Shown piece by piece: positions 23,600 through 33,020 of a stretch of DNA of 64,000 nucleotides. This DNA is from Chloroflexota bacterium. Lineage in GTDB: Bacteria > Chloroflexota > Anaerolineae > Aggregatilineales > Phototrophicaceae. The first letter of the stretch is position 1. Every line of letters starts with the position of its first letter. Position numbers and translations under genes: made by a program. The notes beneath the pieces are model-generated. The model made no database searches. It was not told the origin of the DNA and saw only the letters and a program-made list of their open reading frames with translations. The DNA lies in NCBI GenBank assembly GCA_026707665.1, contig JAPOWK010000058.1, forward strand, positions 1 to 64,000, written 5' to 3'.

Positions 23600-26002
23600 A
23601 TGATCAGCGAAAAAGCGCTCGCCACCCTCGAGCTGCACAAGATCCTGCAGGATCTCACTTCCTACACCACGTTTGGCGCGGGCGAGGAATTCGCGATCGA
23701 GCTCTTCCCTTCGACCGAGCTGGAAGAAGTGCAGCTCTGGCAGCGAGAAACGGCGGAAGCGGTCGCCCTGCTGGAAGAGCGATCCAATATCACCGTGCGC
23801 GGCGCGCGCGATGTACGTGAGCCAGTCATCAAAGCACAGCGCGGCGTCGTAGTCGAGCCCAGCATTCTGCTCGATATCCGTTATACGCTGCGGCGCGGCA
23901 CGACGCTCAAGCGCACGCTCGGGCGCATGGGCGCGACCTTTCCACTGCTCGCCGAGTTGGCGAACGAAATCGAAGAATGTCTTGAATTGCAGCATACCAT
24001 CGAAAAGACGGTCGACGACAATGCCGAAATCAAAGATACCGCCAGCGCCCGCCTGGCTATCATCCGCCGCGATCTGAAAGTCGCCTTCGATCGCTTGCAG
24101 AACAAACTCAATCGCATTGTCACCAACAAAGCCAATCAGGACAAGCTGCAAGAAGCGATCGTCACCATGCGCAACGGCCGCTACGTCGTCCCCTTGAAAG
24201 CCGAGCACAAGGGCAAGATCAGGGGCATCTTGCATGACTCATCAGCCTCCGGCGCTACCGTGTTCATCGAGCCGCTGGAAACGGTCGAACTCAATAACAA
24301 GTGGCGCGAACTGCAGGTGGACGAAGAAAAAGAAATCCGCCGCATCCTGGCTGACCTCACCGAGGAGATTGCCGGCGAAAGCGAGCGCATTGTGCGCACG
24401 GTGCAGCTGCTGGGATACCTCGATCTCACTATCGCCAAAGCGCGCTACGCCATTGACCATACTTGCGTTCAGCCCAAGATGGTCGGCATCAGCCCGCGCC
24501 CCAGCGGATTCGCCCATCCGGGCACGACCATTCAGCTCAAGGGAGCGCGACATCCGCTCCTGAAGGGAAAAGTCGTGCCGCTGGATCTCAGCTTTGATGA
24601 GGACAGCTGGGTGCTGGTGGTCACCGGTCCCAACACTGGCGGAAAAACCGTCGCGCTCAAGACCGTCGGCTTAATCGTGATGATGGCGCAATGCGGCTTG
24701 CACGTGCCGGCGGACGAAGCGGCGCTCTCGGTCTTTCAGGGCGTCTTCGCCGATATCGGCGACGAGCAGAGCATCGAGCAATCGCTCTCCACCTTTTCCT
24801 CGCACATGACCAATATCATCGACATCCTCGAGCGCGCCGACCACCGTTCCCTGGTGATTCTCGACGAAGTCGGCGCCGGCACCGACCCGACCGAAGGCTC
24901 GGCTTTGGCGCGCGCTTTGCTCAATTGCCTCCGAAACAGCGGCGTCACGACTTTGGTCACCACGCATCATCCCGAGTTGAAAGTGTATGGGGTGGAGACG
25001 GCGGGCGTGCGCAACGCCAGCGTCGAATTCGACCTGGAGACGCTGCAACCGACCTATCGCTTGATCGTCGGATTGCCGGGCCGCTCCAATGCCCTGGCGA
25101 TCGCCGAACGCCTTGGGCTAGACTCAGACATCGTCGCCGACGCGCGCGGCATGGTCGCCACCGAAGATCTGGCGGCTGACGATTTGCTCGATGAAATCCA
25201 ACGCACACGCGCCGATATCCGCCTGCAGCACGAAGAGTTGGAATTCCTGCGCCAGCAGCAGGTTCAGCAGCGTGACCAGTTGCAAGCGCGCCTCGACAAT
25301 ATTGAAGACGAGAGGCGCGATGTCATCCGCGCCGCGCGCCGCCACGCCGAAGATGATCTGGCCGACTTCAACAAGCAACTGCGCAAAATGCGAGTTGAAC
25401 TGCGTTCCGCGGGCATGCCGGCCGAGACGCTAAATGCGCTCAAGGCAGCCACCGACAAAATGGCGAATTGGACCAACGCACCCCTCGACGACGCCGACCA
25501 GTTGGGACATCTCGAAGATATCGATTGGGTGCCGCGCGTAGGCGATACCGTCTTCCTCGAAGCGCTCAACGCCGAAGGAACCATCGCCGAACTGGACGAA
25601 AAAGCGGCGCAGGTGCAAGTCGGCGCCCTGCGCGTTCGCGCGCAATTCAGCGACATGCGCCAACGGAGCCGCAGCGAGAAACGAGCGGCGGAGCGGGGCC
25701 ACGTCCGCAAATACGAGCCGGCAGAAACGCAGTTGCCCAAATCAGAGTCACCCGGCATGGAGCTCGATATTCGCGGCAAACGCGTCGATGAAGCGCTGGA
25801 AATCCTCGACCGCTACATCAACGCCGCCTATAACGCGGGCTTGCCCTTCGGCCGCATCATTCATGGCAAAGGCACCGGGCGCTTGCGCCAAGCCGTGCGC
25901 GGCTACCTTAGCGAGCATTTGCTGGTGAGCAAAGTGACCCAGGGCCAGCAGCAAGAAGGCGGCGCCGGCGTCACCGTCATCCACATGGTGCCGATTACGT
26001 GA
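23600..26002 (+). CDS. mutS2: MutS2 (endonuclease/anti-recombination ATPase)
   Basis: The 800-residue protein has the MutS2 domain order: an N-terminal clamp/coiled region, the ATPase with Walker A TGPNTGGKTVALK, the Q-loop/ABC-type signature QSLSTFSSHM, Walker B SLVILDEVGAGTDPTEGSAL and TTHHPELK, a long coiled coil (about 510-600), a KOW-like segment (about 640-690) and the C-terminal Smr nuclease domain (MELDIRGKRVDEALEIL with GRIIHGKGTGRLRQAV). MutS2 suppresses homologous recombination and, in some bacteria, rescues collided ribosomes. It has its own promoter. Confidence 0.96.
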   Translation: MISEKALATLELHKILQDLTSYTTFGAGEEFAIELFPSTELEEVQLWQRETAEAVALLEERSNITVRGARDVREPVIKAQRGVVVEPSILLDIRYTLRRGTTLKRTLGRMGATFPLLAELANEIEECLELQHTIEKTVDDNAEIKDTASARLAIIRRDLKVAFDRLQNKLNRIVTNKANQDKLQEAIVTMRNGRYVVPLKAEHKGKIRGILHDSSASGATVFIEPLETVELNNKWRELQVDEEKEIRRILADLTEEIAGESERIVRTVQLLGYLDLTIAKARYAIDHTCVQPKMVGISPRPSGFAHPGTTIQLKGARHPLLKGKVVPLDLSFDEDSWVLVVTGPNTGGKTVALKTVGLIVMMAQCGLHVPADEAALSVFQGVFADIGDEQSIEQSLSTFSSHMTNIIDILERADHRSLVILDEVGAGTDPTEGSALARALLNCLRNSGVTTLVTTHHPELKVYGVETAGVRNASVEFDLETLQPTYRLIVGLPGRSNALAIAERLGLDSDIVADARGMVATEDLAADDLLDEIQRTRADIRLQHEELEFLRQQQVQQRDQLQARLDNIEDERRDVIRAARRHAEDDLADFNKQLRKMRVELRSAGMPAETLNALKAATDKMANWTNAPLDDADQLGHLEDIDWVPRVGDTVFLEALNAEGTIAELDEKAAQVQVGALRVRAQFSDMRQRSRSEKRAAERGHVRKYEPAETQLPKSESPGMELDIRGKRVDEALEILDRYINAAYNAGLPFGRIIHGKGTGRLRQAVRGYLSEHLLVSKVTQGQQQEGGAGVTVIHMVPIT

Positions 26003-26025
26003 CCCTGCGCCAGTTTACATGGGAT

Positions 26026-26050
26026 GTAGGGGCGACCTATCAGGTCGCCC
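26026..26050. repeat. Family A palindrome, copy 2
   Basis: GTAGG is followed by the nine-base arms GGCGACCTA/CAGGTCGCC-type foldback. The 25 bases are identical to copy 3 at 39133. It fills most of the 64-base spacer between mutS2 and the methyltransferase. Confidence 0.88.
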
Positions 26051-26066
26051 GTCGCCCATTCATATC

Positions 26067-26660
26067 ATGACCGAAGACCGTTACGCCCGTTTCAGCGAAC
26101 GCTACGCCAGCGGCGATACGCCTTGGGACAGCGGCATCACCCCGCCAGAAATATTGGAACTGCTGGACATCCTGCCAGCGGGCTGCGCCTTGGATCTCGG
26201 CTGCGGCAGCGGCACGGTGATCCGCGATCTGCTGCGCAGGGGTTGGCGCGCCGACGGCATCGACTTCGTGCAGGGGGCGATTGACATCGCCGCTTCCAAG
26301 CTGAGCCCATTCCCTGCTGATGCCTACCGCCTCTTTTGCCATGACGTGACCCGCCTGGACGAATTGCGGTCCTTGCGGAAAGACTATGATCTCATCATCG
26401 ATATCGGCTGCGGGCATAGTATCAACACGATCACCATAGAAGCCTACGCCTGCGCCATCGCCAAACGGCTCGCGCCCGGCGGCCTCTTCATGCTCTACGC
26501 CAGCCATCCACGGCCCGAATCCACTGTCGGCTGGGAGCCGGGGGAAGTCGTGACGACGTTTGCGCCACATCTAGATCTCTTGTGGGAACAGCGCAGCGAC
26601 AATAAGGCGACCGGCGCGCCGGCAAGCTGGTACAAAATGCGGATGCAGCTATCCGTGTAG
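26067..26660 (+). CDS. SAM-dependent methyltransferase, TehB/thiopurine-methyltransferase-like
   Basis: The 197-residue protein is a class I methyltransferase. DTPWDSGITPPEI near the N-terminus is a pattern of the thiopurine/TehB-like group, ALDLGCGSGTVIRDLLRRGW is motif I and ADGIDFVQGAIDIA is the acidic motif II loop. DLIIDIGCGHSIN follows, and the C-terminus has RLAPGGLFMLYASHP. Substrate is not predictable; relatives methylate small thiols, halides or tellurite/selenite-like compounds. The start at 26067 (MTEDRYARF) is inside the upstream open frame and immediately follows the palindromic repeat. Confidence 0.85.
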   Translation: MTEDRYARFSERYASGDTPWDSGITPPEILELLDILPAGCALDLGCGSGTVIRDLLRRGWRADGIDFVQGAIDIAASKLSPFPADAYRLFCHDVTRLDELRSLRKDYDLIIDIGCGHSINTITIEAYACAIAKRLAPGGLFMLYASHPRPESTVGWEPGEVVTTFAPHLDLLWEQRSDNKATGAPASWYKMRMQLSV

Positions 26661-26661
26661 T

Positions 26662-26898
26662 TATGGATTCAGCGACGAGCTTTGGCTCATTAGGACTCGC
26701 TGTCACCTGTCGGCGGAATTTGAAGGACAAGAAATCCAGTACCTGGCCGAGTACATCGGCGATGGCCGCAAGCAGCGCATTACGATCCGCAACGACAGTT
26801 TGGTTAGCACCAGATTCTTGATCTGCAGTCGGCGCCCGGCGATATGCTCTTCTGATTCCTCTCGTTGCGCAAAGTCAATTCTCCCAATGCCACTATAA
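26662..26898 (+). pseudogene. Possible gene remnant without start codon
   Basis: An open frame of 78 codons with protein-like composition (QEIQYLAEYIGDGRKQRITI and NDSLVSTRF are the most gene-like parts) runs to TAA at 26896. No usable start codon or ribosome binding site is seen near its beginning. I do not recognise the family. It could be the tail of a lost gene or chance. The rest of this 275-base gap holds only the start region of the following PBP gene, with a possible TATAAT at 26894-26899. Confidence 0.3.
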
Positions 26899-26935
26899 TG
26901 GATGGTCGTGCCAATTCACAGTCCATCCAGTCGCT

Positions 26936-29110
26936 ATGCCGTCACTTGTTTTGTTTTTGCTCATCGTGCTCCTGGCCCTCGCCGGCTGCAGCGGGGGCGC
27001 CGAGCTATCGGCTCATCCGCTGCCCACAATGGCGGCAGAGCCCACCCGCGGCGCCGACCTTGCGTCCGCTGAAGCGGTGGCGCGGCGCTTCCTCGACGCC
27101 TGGCAAAATGGCGACTTCGAGGAGATGCACCGTCTCCTGACCTTCCGCAACCGAGAGTTGACGCCCCTGGACGAATTCCGCGCCGCCTATCAATCGACGC
27201 AGGACCACCTGACGCTGGAACATATTGAATACCGGCCAAGCAACCTGACCGGCGAAGAGCGCTGGCTGGCGCTGCAATATGACATGACCTTCCATACGCG
27301 CAATCTGGGCCAATTCAGCGACGCGAAGCGCAGCCTGCAATTGGTGATGGACCCGGAGGCGGGCGGCTGGCGCATCGCCTGGTCGCGGGCCGATATCTTC
27401 GCCGAAATGGGCGAAGGCGCGCGCCTGGTTTTCGAGGCGCAAGTGCCCAGCCGCGCCAACGTCTATGACCGCCTTGGCGTCGCTCTCGCCGATCAAAACG
27501 GCCGCATGGTACGTGTCCTGGCGAATAACGCGCGCATCCCTGACCGCGACGTCTGCTTTCAGATCCTGGCTGAATCTCTTGACGTACCTTTGGCGGAAAT
27601 CGCCGACTTGTTCAACCTGCGCTCGCGCTCGCACTGGCTGGTAGACGCCGGGCTCATCGAGCCGGACGTATACATCAAAAACAGCGAGCTGATGAAGGTC
27701 TATTGCGGCGCCGAATTCCGGCAACAGCCGACCCGCCGCTACGTGCAGGGCGCGCTCCTGCCGCATGTCATCGGCCATGTCGGTTACCCGGACGCGACGC
27801 AAATCCCGCAACTCGAATCGATCGGATTCAATGCCGAGACGATCATCGGCAAAAGCGGCGTCGAGGAGAGCATGAATGAAATCTTGGCCGGGCGCCCCGG
27901 CGGACGCCTGTCGCTGGTCGCGCCCGATGGAAAGCGCCTGCGCGTGCTCAGCGAGGTTCCTTCGCGCATCCCGGAAAGTCTGTGGCTCACCATCGACGCC
28001 GGCTTGCAGACGGAGGTCGCGCGTCTGCTGAAGCTGGCGTATGCCAGCAGCCCCTGGTCCGAAGGTTCCAGCGGCGCCTCGGTCGTCATCATGGATGTCA
28101 ACAATGGCGAGCTCCTGACGATGTACAGCCATCCCGCCTACGACGGCAACATCCTCAATCCCTTTCCCACGACGGGGCAAGCCCAAGCGGTTGATGGACT
28201 GAAGGCCATCGTCGAAGACGAACGCAAGCCCCTGCTCAATCGGACGACCCAAGGCGCCTATCCCACTGGCTCGGTCATGAAGGGCTTGACCGCCATCGCC
28301 GCGTTGGAGAGCGGTGTCTACGACGAGACTACCCGATACAACTGTACCGGCAGTTGGGCTTACGGTCCCGATGTTCGCTATGACTGGCTGCGGGGCGGCC
28401 ACGGCATCATGTCCGTCCAAACCGGCGTCACCAACAGCTGCAATCCCTTTTTCTACCAGGCCGGCTTTAGCCTGAACGCCAGGGATCCCTGGCTGCTACC
28501 ATCTTTTGGGCGGTTGCTGGGCTTGGGCAGGCTTACGGGCATCCGTTCGATCCCGGAGGTCGCCGGCATCCTCCCCACGCCGGAAAATGTTACCACCTAC
28601 ACCGGGCTGCCCTGGTCTTATGCGCACGCCGTCAACCTGTCCATCGGTCAAGGTGAGGTGCAAGCCTCGCCTCTGCAAATGGCGAGGCTCTACGCGGCCA
28701 TCGCCAACGGCGGCTATATCTTGCGTCCCCATCTGGTGCGCGAACGGGGCATACTCGATCAGCGCACGCGCGTCGCCGAACGCGAAGTCATGGTCGACGC
28801 CCAACTGAATCCGGCCAATCTCGCCATCGTCCGCCGCGGTATGTGTGATGTCGTCAACTCCTATTCAGGCACGGCCGCCCATCAATTTTACGGTTCGCCC
28901 CTGCTGGATATCGGCGTCTGCGGCAAAACCGGCACCGCTCAAGTCCCCGGCGAGGACGATCCGCCGCACAGTTGGTTCATCGCCTTCGCGCCGGCCAAGG
29001 AGCCGCGGATTGTGATCGTCACCATGGTGGAGACCGCTGGCGAAGGCTCGGCGATTGCCGCGCCCTTGACCCGCGATATCCTCGAATACTATTACTTTGG
29101 CGCGCGTTGA
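26936..29110 (+). CDS. Class B penicillin-binding protein (lipoprotein transpeptidase with NTF2-like domain)
   Basis: The 724-residue protein has a lipobox (LALAGC, Cys18), an NTF2-like domain related to MecA_N (about 45-160), a PBP dimerisation-like region, and a transpeptidase domain (about 340-720). All three active-site motifs are intact: SxxK as TGSVMK, SxN as SCN in TNSCNPFFYQ, and KTG in CGKTGTAQV. It should cross-link peptidoglycan at the outer face of the membrane, anchored by lipid. This contrasts with the PBP1A-like protein at 2.1-5.1 kb, whose motifs are lost. It stands alone, converging with a small membrane gene 12 bases downstream. Confidence 0.92.
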   Translation: MPSLVLFLLIVLLALAGCSGGAELSAHPLPTMAAEPTRGADLASAEAVARRFLDAWQNGDFEEMHRLLTFRNRELTPLDEFRAAYQSTQDHLTLEHIEYRPSNLTGEERWLALQYDMTFHTRNLGQFSDAKRSLQLVMDPEAGGWRIAWSRADIFAEMGEGARLVFEAQVPSRANVYDRLGVALADQNGRMVRVLANNARIPDRDVCFQILAESLDVPLAEIADLFNLRSRSHWLVDAGLIEPDVYIKNSELMKVYCGAEFRQQPTRRYVQGALLPHVIGHVGYPDATQIPQLESIGFNAETIIGKSGVEESMNEILAGRPGGRLSLVAPDGKRLRVLSEVPSRIPESLWLTIDAGLQTEVARLLKLAYASSPWSEGSSGASVVIMDVNNGELLTMYSHPAYDGNILNPFPTTGQAQAVDGLKAIVEDERKPLLNRTTQGAYPTGSVMKGLTAIAALESGVYDETTRYNCTGSWAYGPDVRYDWLRGGHGIMSVQTGVTNSCNPFFYQAGFSLNARDPWLLPSFGRLLGLGRLTGIRSIPEVAGILPTPENVTTYTGLPWSYAHAVNLSIGQGEVQASPLQMARLYAAIANGGYILRPHLVRERGILDQRTRVAEREVMVDAQLNPANLAIVRRGMCDVVNSYSGTAAHQFYGSPLLDIGVCGKTGTAQVPGEDDPPHSWFIAFAPAKEPRIVIVTMVETAGEGSAIAAPLTRDILEYYYFGAR

Positions 29111-29122
29111 GTCAGGCGGTGG

Positions 29123-29485
29123 TCAAGCGAGCGCCTGGCCCAGTAGAATGGTGAGCGCTTCGACCAGCAACAAGATGATGTAAGCGCGGTGAATGCGCAT
29201 TTCGCGCCAACGCTTGAAAAAGACGTTAATGCAGTAAATGATGACTACCAGAAAGATCATGCCCCCGACCAGCAGCCAAAGGTTGCGCAAGGTGGCCAAG
29301 GCGTACTTGCCCTGCACGGTATCGCCCATCGATTCCCAAATCGCCCGGGCGCCGAGAGTCAGCACGATTTCCAGCGAGGCGAAAAACGAGACCAGACCAA
29401 AGGCAACGGCGGCGACCAGCAAGGCGAAGTTTAGCGCGGCGTACGCCAGCCAGATATGATCACCCTTGTTCTGCTTCGCTTTCAT
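29123..29485 (-). CDS. Small three-helix membrane protein, unknown
   Basis: The 120-residue protein begins MKAKQNKGDHIWLAYAALNF. It has hydrophobic helices at about 11-45 (possibly two), 68-90 and 97-118, separated by short charged loops (FKRWREMRIHRAY). I do not recognise a family. The ATG at 29485 is preceded by GGCGGGGCG; a longer frame to 29575 lacks support. It lies between the PBP lipoprotein gene (convergent) and the cox promoter (divergent), so a link to respiration is possible but unproven. Confidence 0.55.
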   Translation of the reverse strand: MKAKQNKGDHIWLAYAALNFALLVAAVAFGLVSFFASLEIVLTLGARAIWESMGDTVQGKYALATLRNLWLLVGGMIFLVVIIYCINVFFKRWREMRIHRAYIILLLVEALTILLGQALA

Positions 29486-29559
29486 CGCCCCGCCTGCAAT
29501 CGAAATAACACCTGATGATCTTACCTCAGACAGCGTGTCATTCCAACGTACTGCCCGCA

Positions 29560-29672
29560 AGGCAGAGGAGATCACTCAGAGATCCTTACGTGTGGGGAGC
29601 ACCGCACCCAATCTCGTCGCTGCCTACTCTGTGTGCTCGGTGTTGCCTCCATTCCTCTGTGGTGAAGATTTA
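29560..29672. repeat. Family C-like degenerate element
   Basis: GGCAGAGGAGATCACTCAGAG on the left and CTCTGTGTGCTCGG plus CCTCTGTGGTGAAG on the right resemble the family C arms but pair poorly. It occupies part of the 411-base gene-free stretch 29486-29896; the remainder holds the cox promoter and its leader. Confidence 0.5.
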
Positions 29673-29731
29673 TCTGACGCGCCGTAGAGGACCTAAGCCG
29701 ACATATTCAACCCTACTAGCCAGACCTGAAC

Positions 29732-29760
29732 TTGTAAACGAATCGGCTTTTCGCTAGAAT
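29732..29760 (+). promoter_or_regulatory. Candidate promoter of the cox operon
   Basis: TTGTAA (29732-29737) and TAGAAT (29755-29760) are 17 bases apart. The implied leader of about 130 bases before coxB is long, and I see no known riboswitch in it. Confidence 0.65.
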
Positions 29761-29896
29761 TGTGATAATTTTAACAAGCGGAGCAACTCACGGAATCAGT
29801 CGTTCCGGGTCGCTGGCGTCGACGCGCCGTCACGCGCCGACAGGTGGGGAAATCCACCGCGTTTGCCGACCCGAGAATACCAGGTGGTAGTCCCGT

Positions 29897-31213
29897 ATGG
29901 AAAACACCCGTTCCAACACGCCCTCGATCAGCCCGGCCGCGGTCGTCGTCACCGCTGTCTTCCTGCTCGTCAGCGTCATCGGCATCAATTGGTTCACCAC
30001 CTTTGTGCCGGTCGTGCTGCCCGATCAAGCCTCGGCTGAATCCAAAAGCGTCGATGAACTCTTTTACATTCTCATGATCATCGGCGGCGTGGTCTTCTTC
30101 CTGATACAAGGCATGCTGCTGATCTCGATCATCGCTTTTCGCGCCCGCCCCGGTGATCATAGCGATGGGCCCACCTACCACGGAAATCCGCTGCTGGAGA
30201 TCGTCTGGACGATCATCCCGGCCATGGTGGTCGTCTTTTTGGCGGTCGTGAGCTTCAACATCTGGACGCAGAACTCCGAACCAAAAGCCTCGGTCAACAT
30301 GGTGGACGGGCAGAGCATCGCCATCAACGTCAACGGCGCGCGCTACGCTTGGACGCATACCTACGTCACCGAACGATTCGACCCCGACGGCAATCAGATC
30401 ATCATAAACAGCGGCGCTGAATTGCATACCTACATCGGCCAAAATGTCGACTTGACCCTGCAAACGCAAGACGTCATCCACTCTTATTGGGTACCGGCGA
30501 TGCGCGTCAAGCAAGATCTGCTGCCCGGCGACCCGGCCAAGGGCGGCCGCCCCACCGAGCTGCGCTTCACGCCCGTGCGCGTGGATGGCCGCTCCTACCC
30601 GGTCGAATACCCCATTGTCTGCGCCGAGCTATGCGGCGACGGGCACGGTCGGATGCGCGGCACGGTCATCGTCCATGAGGACGAATCTCAATTTCTCGCG
30701 GAATTCTACGAGCCCGCCATCCACGCCATTCTCAATCCGCCGGCCGATCCGGTCTTGCGCGGCGAAATGGAAATCCAGAATTACATCTGCAACAGTTGCC
30801 ACATTCTGGACCGTCTCGGCTGGACCGCCACCACCGGTCCATCGCTGAACGGCATCGCCGACCGCGCCGGTGAACGCGTGCCCGGGCAATCGGCGGAAGA
30901 ATACATCGCCACTTCCATTTGGAACTCGGGCGCCTTCCGCGTCCCCGGTTACGACCAGCAAATGGCCGCCTTCGGTCCCGATGTCATGGAAGCGGCCAAT
31001 GTCATGTCGCCGGAACAACTCTACTCGATTGTGGCTTTTCTCTGCACCGTCGGCGAGGGTTCCGACTGCGATATGGAAAATGCCGGCATGGCGATTCCAA
31101 ACGCCATCCAAACCGTTTTTGGCTACGAGGTCGACATTACCTTCGGCATGGAAGGGGATGTCGACGCCGAAACGCCGGAGGTCGAAGCGGAGGACGGCGA
31201 TGGCTCTTCATGA
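29897..31213 (+). CDS. coxB: Cytochrome c oxidase subunit II with fused cytochrome c domain
   Basis: The 438-residue protein has two N-terminal membrane helices (about 17-38 and 56-80) and a second hairpin around 100-122. The CuA cupredoxin domain has HSYWVPAM as the first ligand region and CAELCGDGHGRM as the C-x3-C...H...M ligand loop. A cytochrome c domain follows with the haem site CNSCH (about 299-303); its distal ligand is probably the Met in VPGYDQQMAAF. The fusion defines a caa3-type oxidase that can take electrons from a bound haem c. The C-terminus is acidic. It is the first gene of the cox operon. Confidence 0.95.
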   Translation: MENTRSNTPSISPAAVVVTAVFLLVSVIGINWFTTFVPVVLPDQASAESKSVDELFYILMIIGGVVFFLIQGMLLISIIAFRARPGDHSDGPTYHGNPLLEIVWTIIPAMVVVFLAVVSFNIWTQNSEPKASVNMVDGQSIAINVNGARYAWTHTYVTERFDPDGNQIIINSGAELHTYIGQNVDLTLQTQDVIHSYWVPAMRVKQDLLPGDPAKGGRPTELRFTPVRVDGRSYPVEYPIVCAELCGDGHGRMRGTVIVHEDESQFLAEFYEPAIHAILNPPADPVLRGEMEIQNYICNSCHILDRLGWTATTGPSLNGIADRAGERVPGQSAEEYIATSIWNSGAFRVPGYDQQMAAFGPDVMEAANVMSPEQLYSIVAFLCTVGEGSDCDMENAGMAIPNAIQTVFGYEVDITFGMEGDVDAETPEVEAEDGDGSS

Positions 31214-31285
31214 TGTAAAGGAAAGCTACCCAACTGGCGCGCTCGCCACTTAAGATCGCAAAGACGGGAGTGAGAAGACGCGACT

Positions 31286-32977
31286 ATGGCAACCATTGCC
31301 GTCCCCTTGGGGGCACAAGCGGAACAGCAAGAAGCGGAAACGCTGCGGCGCCCGGCTCTGACCGACTATCTGCGCTGGAGCGTCGATCACAAGATCATCG
31401 GCGTACAATACGGCGTCGCCGCCTTCATCTTCTTCATGGTTGGCGGCGCGATGGCGATGCTCATCCGCCTCGAACTGTGGACTCCTGATCTCGATGTGAT
31501 GGTCTCGGGCGCCGCTTACAACAGCCTCTTCACCATTCACGGCACCATCATGATCTTCCTCTTCATCATTCCGATGTGGGCTGCTTTCGGCAACTTCGTC
31601 GTGCCGCTGCAGCTAGGCGCCAAAGATATGGCTTTCCCCTGGCTGAACGCATTCGCCTTCTGGCTGATTCCGCCCGCGGCTGTGGTCGTGCTCCTGGGTT
31701 ATTTCGTCAGCCCGGCCGAAGCTGGTTGGACCTCCTACCCGCCGCTCTCAACGCTATTCAGTGGCGACGGCCAAACGCTCTGGGCTTTGGGCGCGCACCT
31801 GCTCGGCATCTCTTCCATCATGGGCTCTATCAACTTCATCGTCACCATTTTCAATATGCGCCCGCCCGAGATGACCATCTGGCGCATGCCTCTGCTCTGC
31901 TGGGCGGTCTTGGCGACCAGTATCATCGCCGTCATGGCGACGCCCTTCCTGGCTGGCGCGCTCACCCTGCTGCTGCTCGATCGGGTAGCTGGCACGACTT
32001 TCTTTGACGCCGCCGGCGGTGGCGATGTGCTGCTGTGGCAGAATATCTTCTGGTTCTACAGTCACCCCGCCGTCTACATCATGGTGCTGCCAGGCATGGG
32101 CGTGCTCAGCGAAGTGCTGTCGGTCCACAGCCGCAAGCCGGTCTTCGGTTATCGCATGGTCGGCTTGTCGAGCATGGGCATCGCCTTCGTCGGTTTCACC
32201 GTCTGGGCGCACCACATGTTCACCAGCTTGCAGCCTGAACTGCGCATACCCTTCATGATTACGACCATGATCATCGCCGTGCCAACTGGCATCAAAATGT
32301 TCAGTTGGCTGGGCACCATTTGGGGCGGCAAAATCCGCTTCACCAGCGCTATGCTGTTCGCTCTCGGCTTCTTGTCGCTCTTCGTCATCGGCGGCATCAG
32401 CGGCGTCATGCTGGCCGCGCTGCCCTTTGATATTCATGTGCACGACACCTACTTCGTCGTCAGCCACTTCCACTTTGTGCTCTTCGGCGGCAGCGTCTTC
32501 GCCGTCTACGCCGCTCTCTATCACTGGTTTCCCAAGGTTACGGGCCGGATGATGAACGAGCGTCTGGGCCGAATTCACTTCCTGTTCACCTACTTCGGCT
32601 TCCTCTTCACCTTCTTCCCCATGCACGTTGTCGGCATGTTGGGCATGCCCCGGCGCGTCGCCGTGTATGTCGAGGCTTTCCAGCCCTGGAATCAGCTGAT
32701 CAGCTTGGCCGCCTTTGTGCTCGGTTTCTCGAGCCTTATCGTCATCTACAACGTCATCAAATCTTACTATCACGGTCCCATCGCCGGCGCCAATCCCTGG
32801 CGCGCCTTGACGCTGGAATGGCAGACAACCTCGCCGCCGCCCACGATGAATTTCGACGATGACCCAATTCCCTTTGAAGACCCCTACGGCTACGGCACGG
32901 AAGCCTCGGCCGCCTACCTGGACGCGGTTGATGAGGCTTTCAGCGGCGCGGCGCCGGCTAAAGGTGGCGGGCACTAA
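31286..32977 (+). CDS. coxA: Cytochrome c oxidase subunit I, A2-type
   Basis: The 563-residue protein has twelve helices and the haem-copper ligands: HGTIMIF (haem a), WFYSHPAVYIMVLP (CuB His and the cross-linked Tyr), WAHHMFT (CuB His pair) and HDTYFVVSHFHFVL (haem a3 and a His ligand). The helix VI motif reads YSHPAVY. The Glu of A1 oxidases (HPEVY) is replaced and a Tyr-Ser pair precedes it, the hallmark of A2-type oxidases such as Thermus or Rhodothermus caa3. It reduces oxygen to water with proton pumping. Confidence 0.96.
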   Translation: MATIAVPLGAQAEQQEAETLRRPALTDYLRWSVDHKIIGVQYGVAAFIFFMVGGAMAMLIRLELWTPDLDVMVSGAAYNSLFTIHGTIMIFLFIIPMWAAFGNFVVPLQLGAKDMAFPWLNAFAFWLIPPAAVVVLLGYFVSPAEAGWTSYPPLSTLFSGDGQTLWALGAHLLGISSIMGSINFIVTIFNMRPPEMTIWRMPLLCWAVLATSIIAVMATPFLAGALTLLLLDRVAGTTFFDAAGGGDVLLWQNIFWFYSHPAVYIMVLPGMGVLSEVLSVHSRKPVFGYRMVGLSSMGIAFVGFTVWAHHMFTSLQPELRIPFMITTMIIAVPTGIKMFSWLGTIWGGKIRFTSAMLFALGFLSLFVIGGISGVMLAALPFDIHVHDTYFVVSHFHFVLFGGSVFAVYAALYHWFPKVTGRMMNERLGRIHFLFTYFGFLFTFFPMHVVGMLGMPRRVAVYVEAFQPWNQLISLAAFVLGFSSLIVIYNVIKSYYHGPIAGANPWRALTLEWQTTSPPPTMNFDDDPIPFEDPYGYGTEASAAYLDAVDEAFSGAAPAKGGGH

Positions 32978-33020
32978 TGTTTTCCGTCCATACATTTCAC
33001 GGAAATGCGGCGATAGAGCT

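Noticed and set aside
27005..28420. 471-codon antisense frame across the class B PBP gene
   Set aside because: The sense strand encodes intact SxxK, SxN and KTG motifs; the antisense product has no domain and no ribosome binding site.
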